This document shows, one piece after another, positions 6,048 through 6,928 of a DNA stretch of 6,928 bases. The DNA is from Anaerolineae bacterium. GTDB taxonomy: Bacteria; Chloroflexota; Anaerolineae; JAADDB01. Position 1 is the first letter of the stretch. Each line of letters starts with the position of its first letter. Where the stretch lies: assembly GCA_015489285.1 (NCBI GenBank), contig WGAA01000313.1, forward strand, positions 1 to 6,928, written 5' to 3'. The position numbers were made by a program, and so were the translations under genes. The notes below the pieces were generated by a model. It saw nothing but the letters and a program-made list of their open reading frames with translations. It was not told the origin of the DNA and ran no database searches.

Positions 6048-6928
6048 CGGAGCATGACCTCGGTCCAGGCTTTGATCCACTCATCCCGGTGCGCGTCGAT
6101 GTCCGCGGGGGAGACGTACGCGGGGTGGTCCGCGAAGGTGGCGAACTTGACGAACACGTCAGGCAGTTGCGCGTCGGGCCGCACCGGGAACATCCACATC
6201 TGCAACGGGATGTCCTGCTGGAAGGGAAGGTCGAGCATGAAGTCCACGAACTTTTCGGCCAGGTCCCGATTCTTGGTCCCCTTGAGGATGCCCACGAACT
6301 CGATCTGGCGGAAGCACATGTCGTCCGCGGTGATCGCGCCTGTGGGGGGTTCTTCCATGGGCGTGGACGCAAAGTACACTTCGGCCGCGGGGCTGGTCCC
6401 ATAGGAAACGACCAGGGGGTACGCGCCTTTGCCTGAAGAGCCGCTGAAGTGGGTGAAGTAGGCGGTGTTCCAGTCGTCCACCACCAGGACGTCGTTGGCC
6501 TTCAGGTCTCGCCAGAAGTCCAGGAACTTGTCCGGGCCGAAGTGGCCGACGGTGGCGAGCATGAAGGCCAGCCCGGGCGAGGAGGTGGCCGGGTTTTCCA
6601 CCACCAGCAGGCCCTTGTACTCGGGCTTGGTCAGGTCTTCTAGGGATTGGGGCAGGGCCAGGTGGTGTTCCTCGAAGTAGGCTTTGTCGTAGTTGAGGCA
6701 GACGTCGCCGTAGTCCACGGGCAGGGCGCGGTTCTCGGGGTCCATCTTGAACTTGTCGGGGATCTTGGCCAGCATGGGGGAAGCGTAGGGCTCGAAGATG
6801 CCCGCTTTCAGCGCCCGGGAGAGGAAGGTGTTGTCCACCCCGTAGAAGACATCGGCCAGGGGCGCGTCCTTGGAGAGGATGGCCTTGTTCAGCGCGGCCC
6901 CTGTGTCCCCGCTCTTGAGGATGGACAC
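6044..6928 (-). CDS. thiB: Thiamine-binding periplasmic protein, C-terminal part, runs off the right edge
   Basis: Extracytoplasmic substrate-binding protein of a thiamine ABC importer. The visible 294 residues lack the signal peptide and about the first 60 residues of a normal ThiB (around 330); the GTG at 6926-6928 is not taken as the start because homology continues beyond it. Landmarks aligning with E. coli ThiB from memory: DVFYGVDN (26-33, fragment numbering), LPVDYGDVCLNYDK (69-82), NPATSSPGLAF (112-122), DDWNTAYF (151-158), SYGTSPA (175-181), KFVDFMLDLPFQQDIP (226-241) and MWMFPV (244-249). The tryptophans at 153 and 245 fall where E. coli ThiB places ring-stacking residues W197 and W280 around thiamine, which favours thiamine over iron. 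The stop codon overlaps the thiP start (ATGA). Third codon positions are very GC-rich. Any promoter or TPP riboswitch would lie beyond the right edge. Confidence 0.9.
   Translation of the reverse strand: MSILKSGDTGAALNKAILSKDAPLADVFYGVDNTFLSRALKAGIFEPYASPMLAKIPDKFKMDPENRALPVDYGDVCLNYDKAYFEEHHLALPQSLEDLTKPEYKGLLVVENPATSSPGLAFMLATVGHFGPDKFLDFWRDLKANDVLVVDDWNTAYFTHFSGSSGKGAYPLVVSYGTSPAAEVYFASTPMEEPPTGAITADDMCFRQIEFVGILKGTKNRDLAEKFVDFMLDLPFQQDIPLQMWMFPVRPDAQLPDVFVKFATFADHPAYVSPADIDAHRDEWIKAWTEVMLR

Noticed and set aside
4093..6402. A 769-codon minus-strand open frame overlapping thiP, part of thiB and the end of the DUF2298 gene.
   Set aside because: It lies in another frame of thiP on the same strand. 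Its translation is a low-complexity run rich in Pro, Arg, Gly and Ala with no motif, as expected of a GC-rich shadow frame; thiP and thiB have clear family motifs.

Overview
The window is GC-rich and densely coded, and reads as a bacterial chromosome fragment, most likely from the Chloroflexota. The main lineage clue is the protein at 1836-4322. It is a single-copy member of the DUF2298 family (Chlor_Arch_YYY), which is best known from Chloroflexi and some archaea. The bacterial-type formyltransferase and consensus-like sigma70 promoters exclude an archaeon. The lineage is inferred, and I see no ribosomal RNA or other marker that would settle it.

Layout: the left part (1-1585) is a minus-strand pair. 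fmt (methionyl-tRNA formyltransferase) is followed, with a 20-base overlap, by the N-terminal 217 residues of a GT39-type membrane glycosyltransferase that runs off the left edge. A 250-bp intergenic region (1586-1835) separates this pair from the divergently transcribed DUF2298 membrane protein. A good sigma70-like promoter faces right and a weaker one faces left. The right part (4329-6928) is a minus-strand thiamine ABC-transport unit: the C-terminal 294 residues of the substrate-binding protein ThiB, then the fused two-domain permease ThiP, joined by an ATGA stop/start overlap. The thiP and DUF2298 genes converge with only 6 bases between their stop codons.

How the genes relate: ThiB (periplasmic or surface) and ThiP (membrane) would import thiamine or a phosphorylated form, but the partner ATPase ThiQ is not downstream, so it must lie beyond the right edge or elsewhere. 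Fmt formylates initiator Met-tRNA and is housekeeping. The two large polytopic proteins flanking fmt both look like GT-C-type, polyprenyl-phosphate-sugar-dependent glycosyltransferases (clear for GT39, inferred for DUF2298), so the left half may contribute to cell-envelope glycosylation.

No RNA genes, mobile elements, CRISPR arrays or long repeats were found. The one element of unknown function is the DUF2298 protein. I found no convincing evidence of a wholly new multi-gene system.
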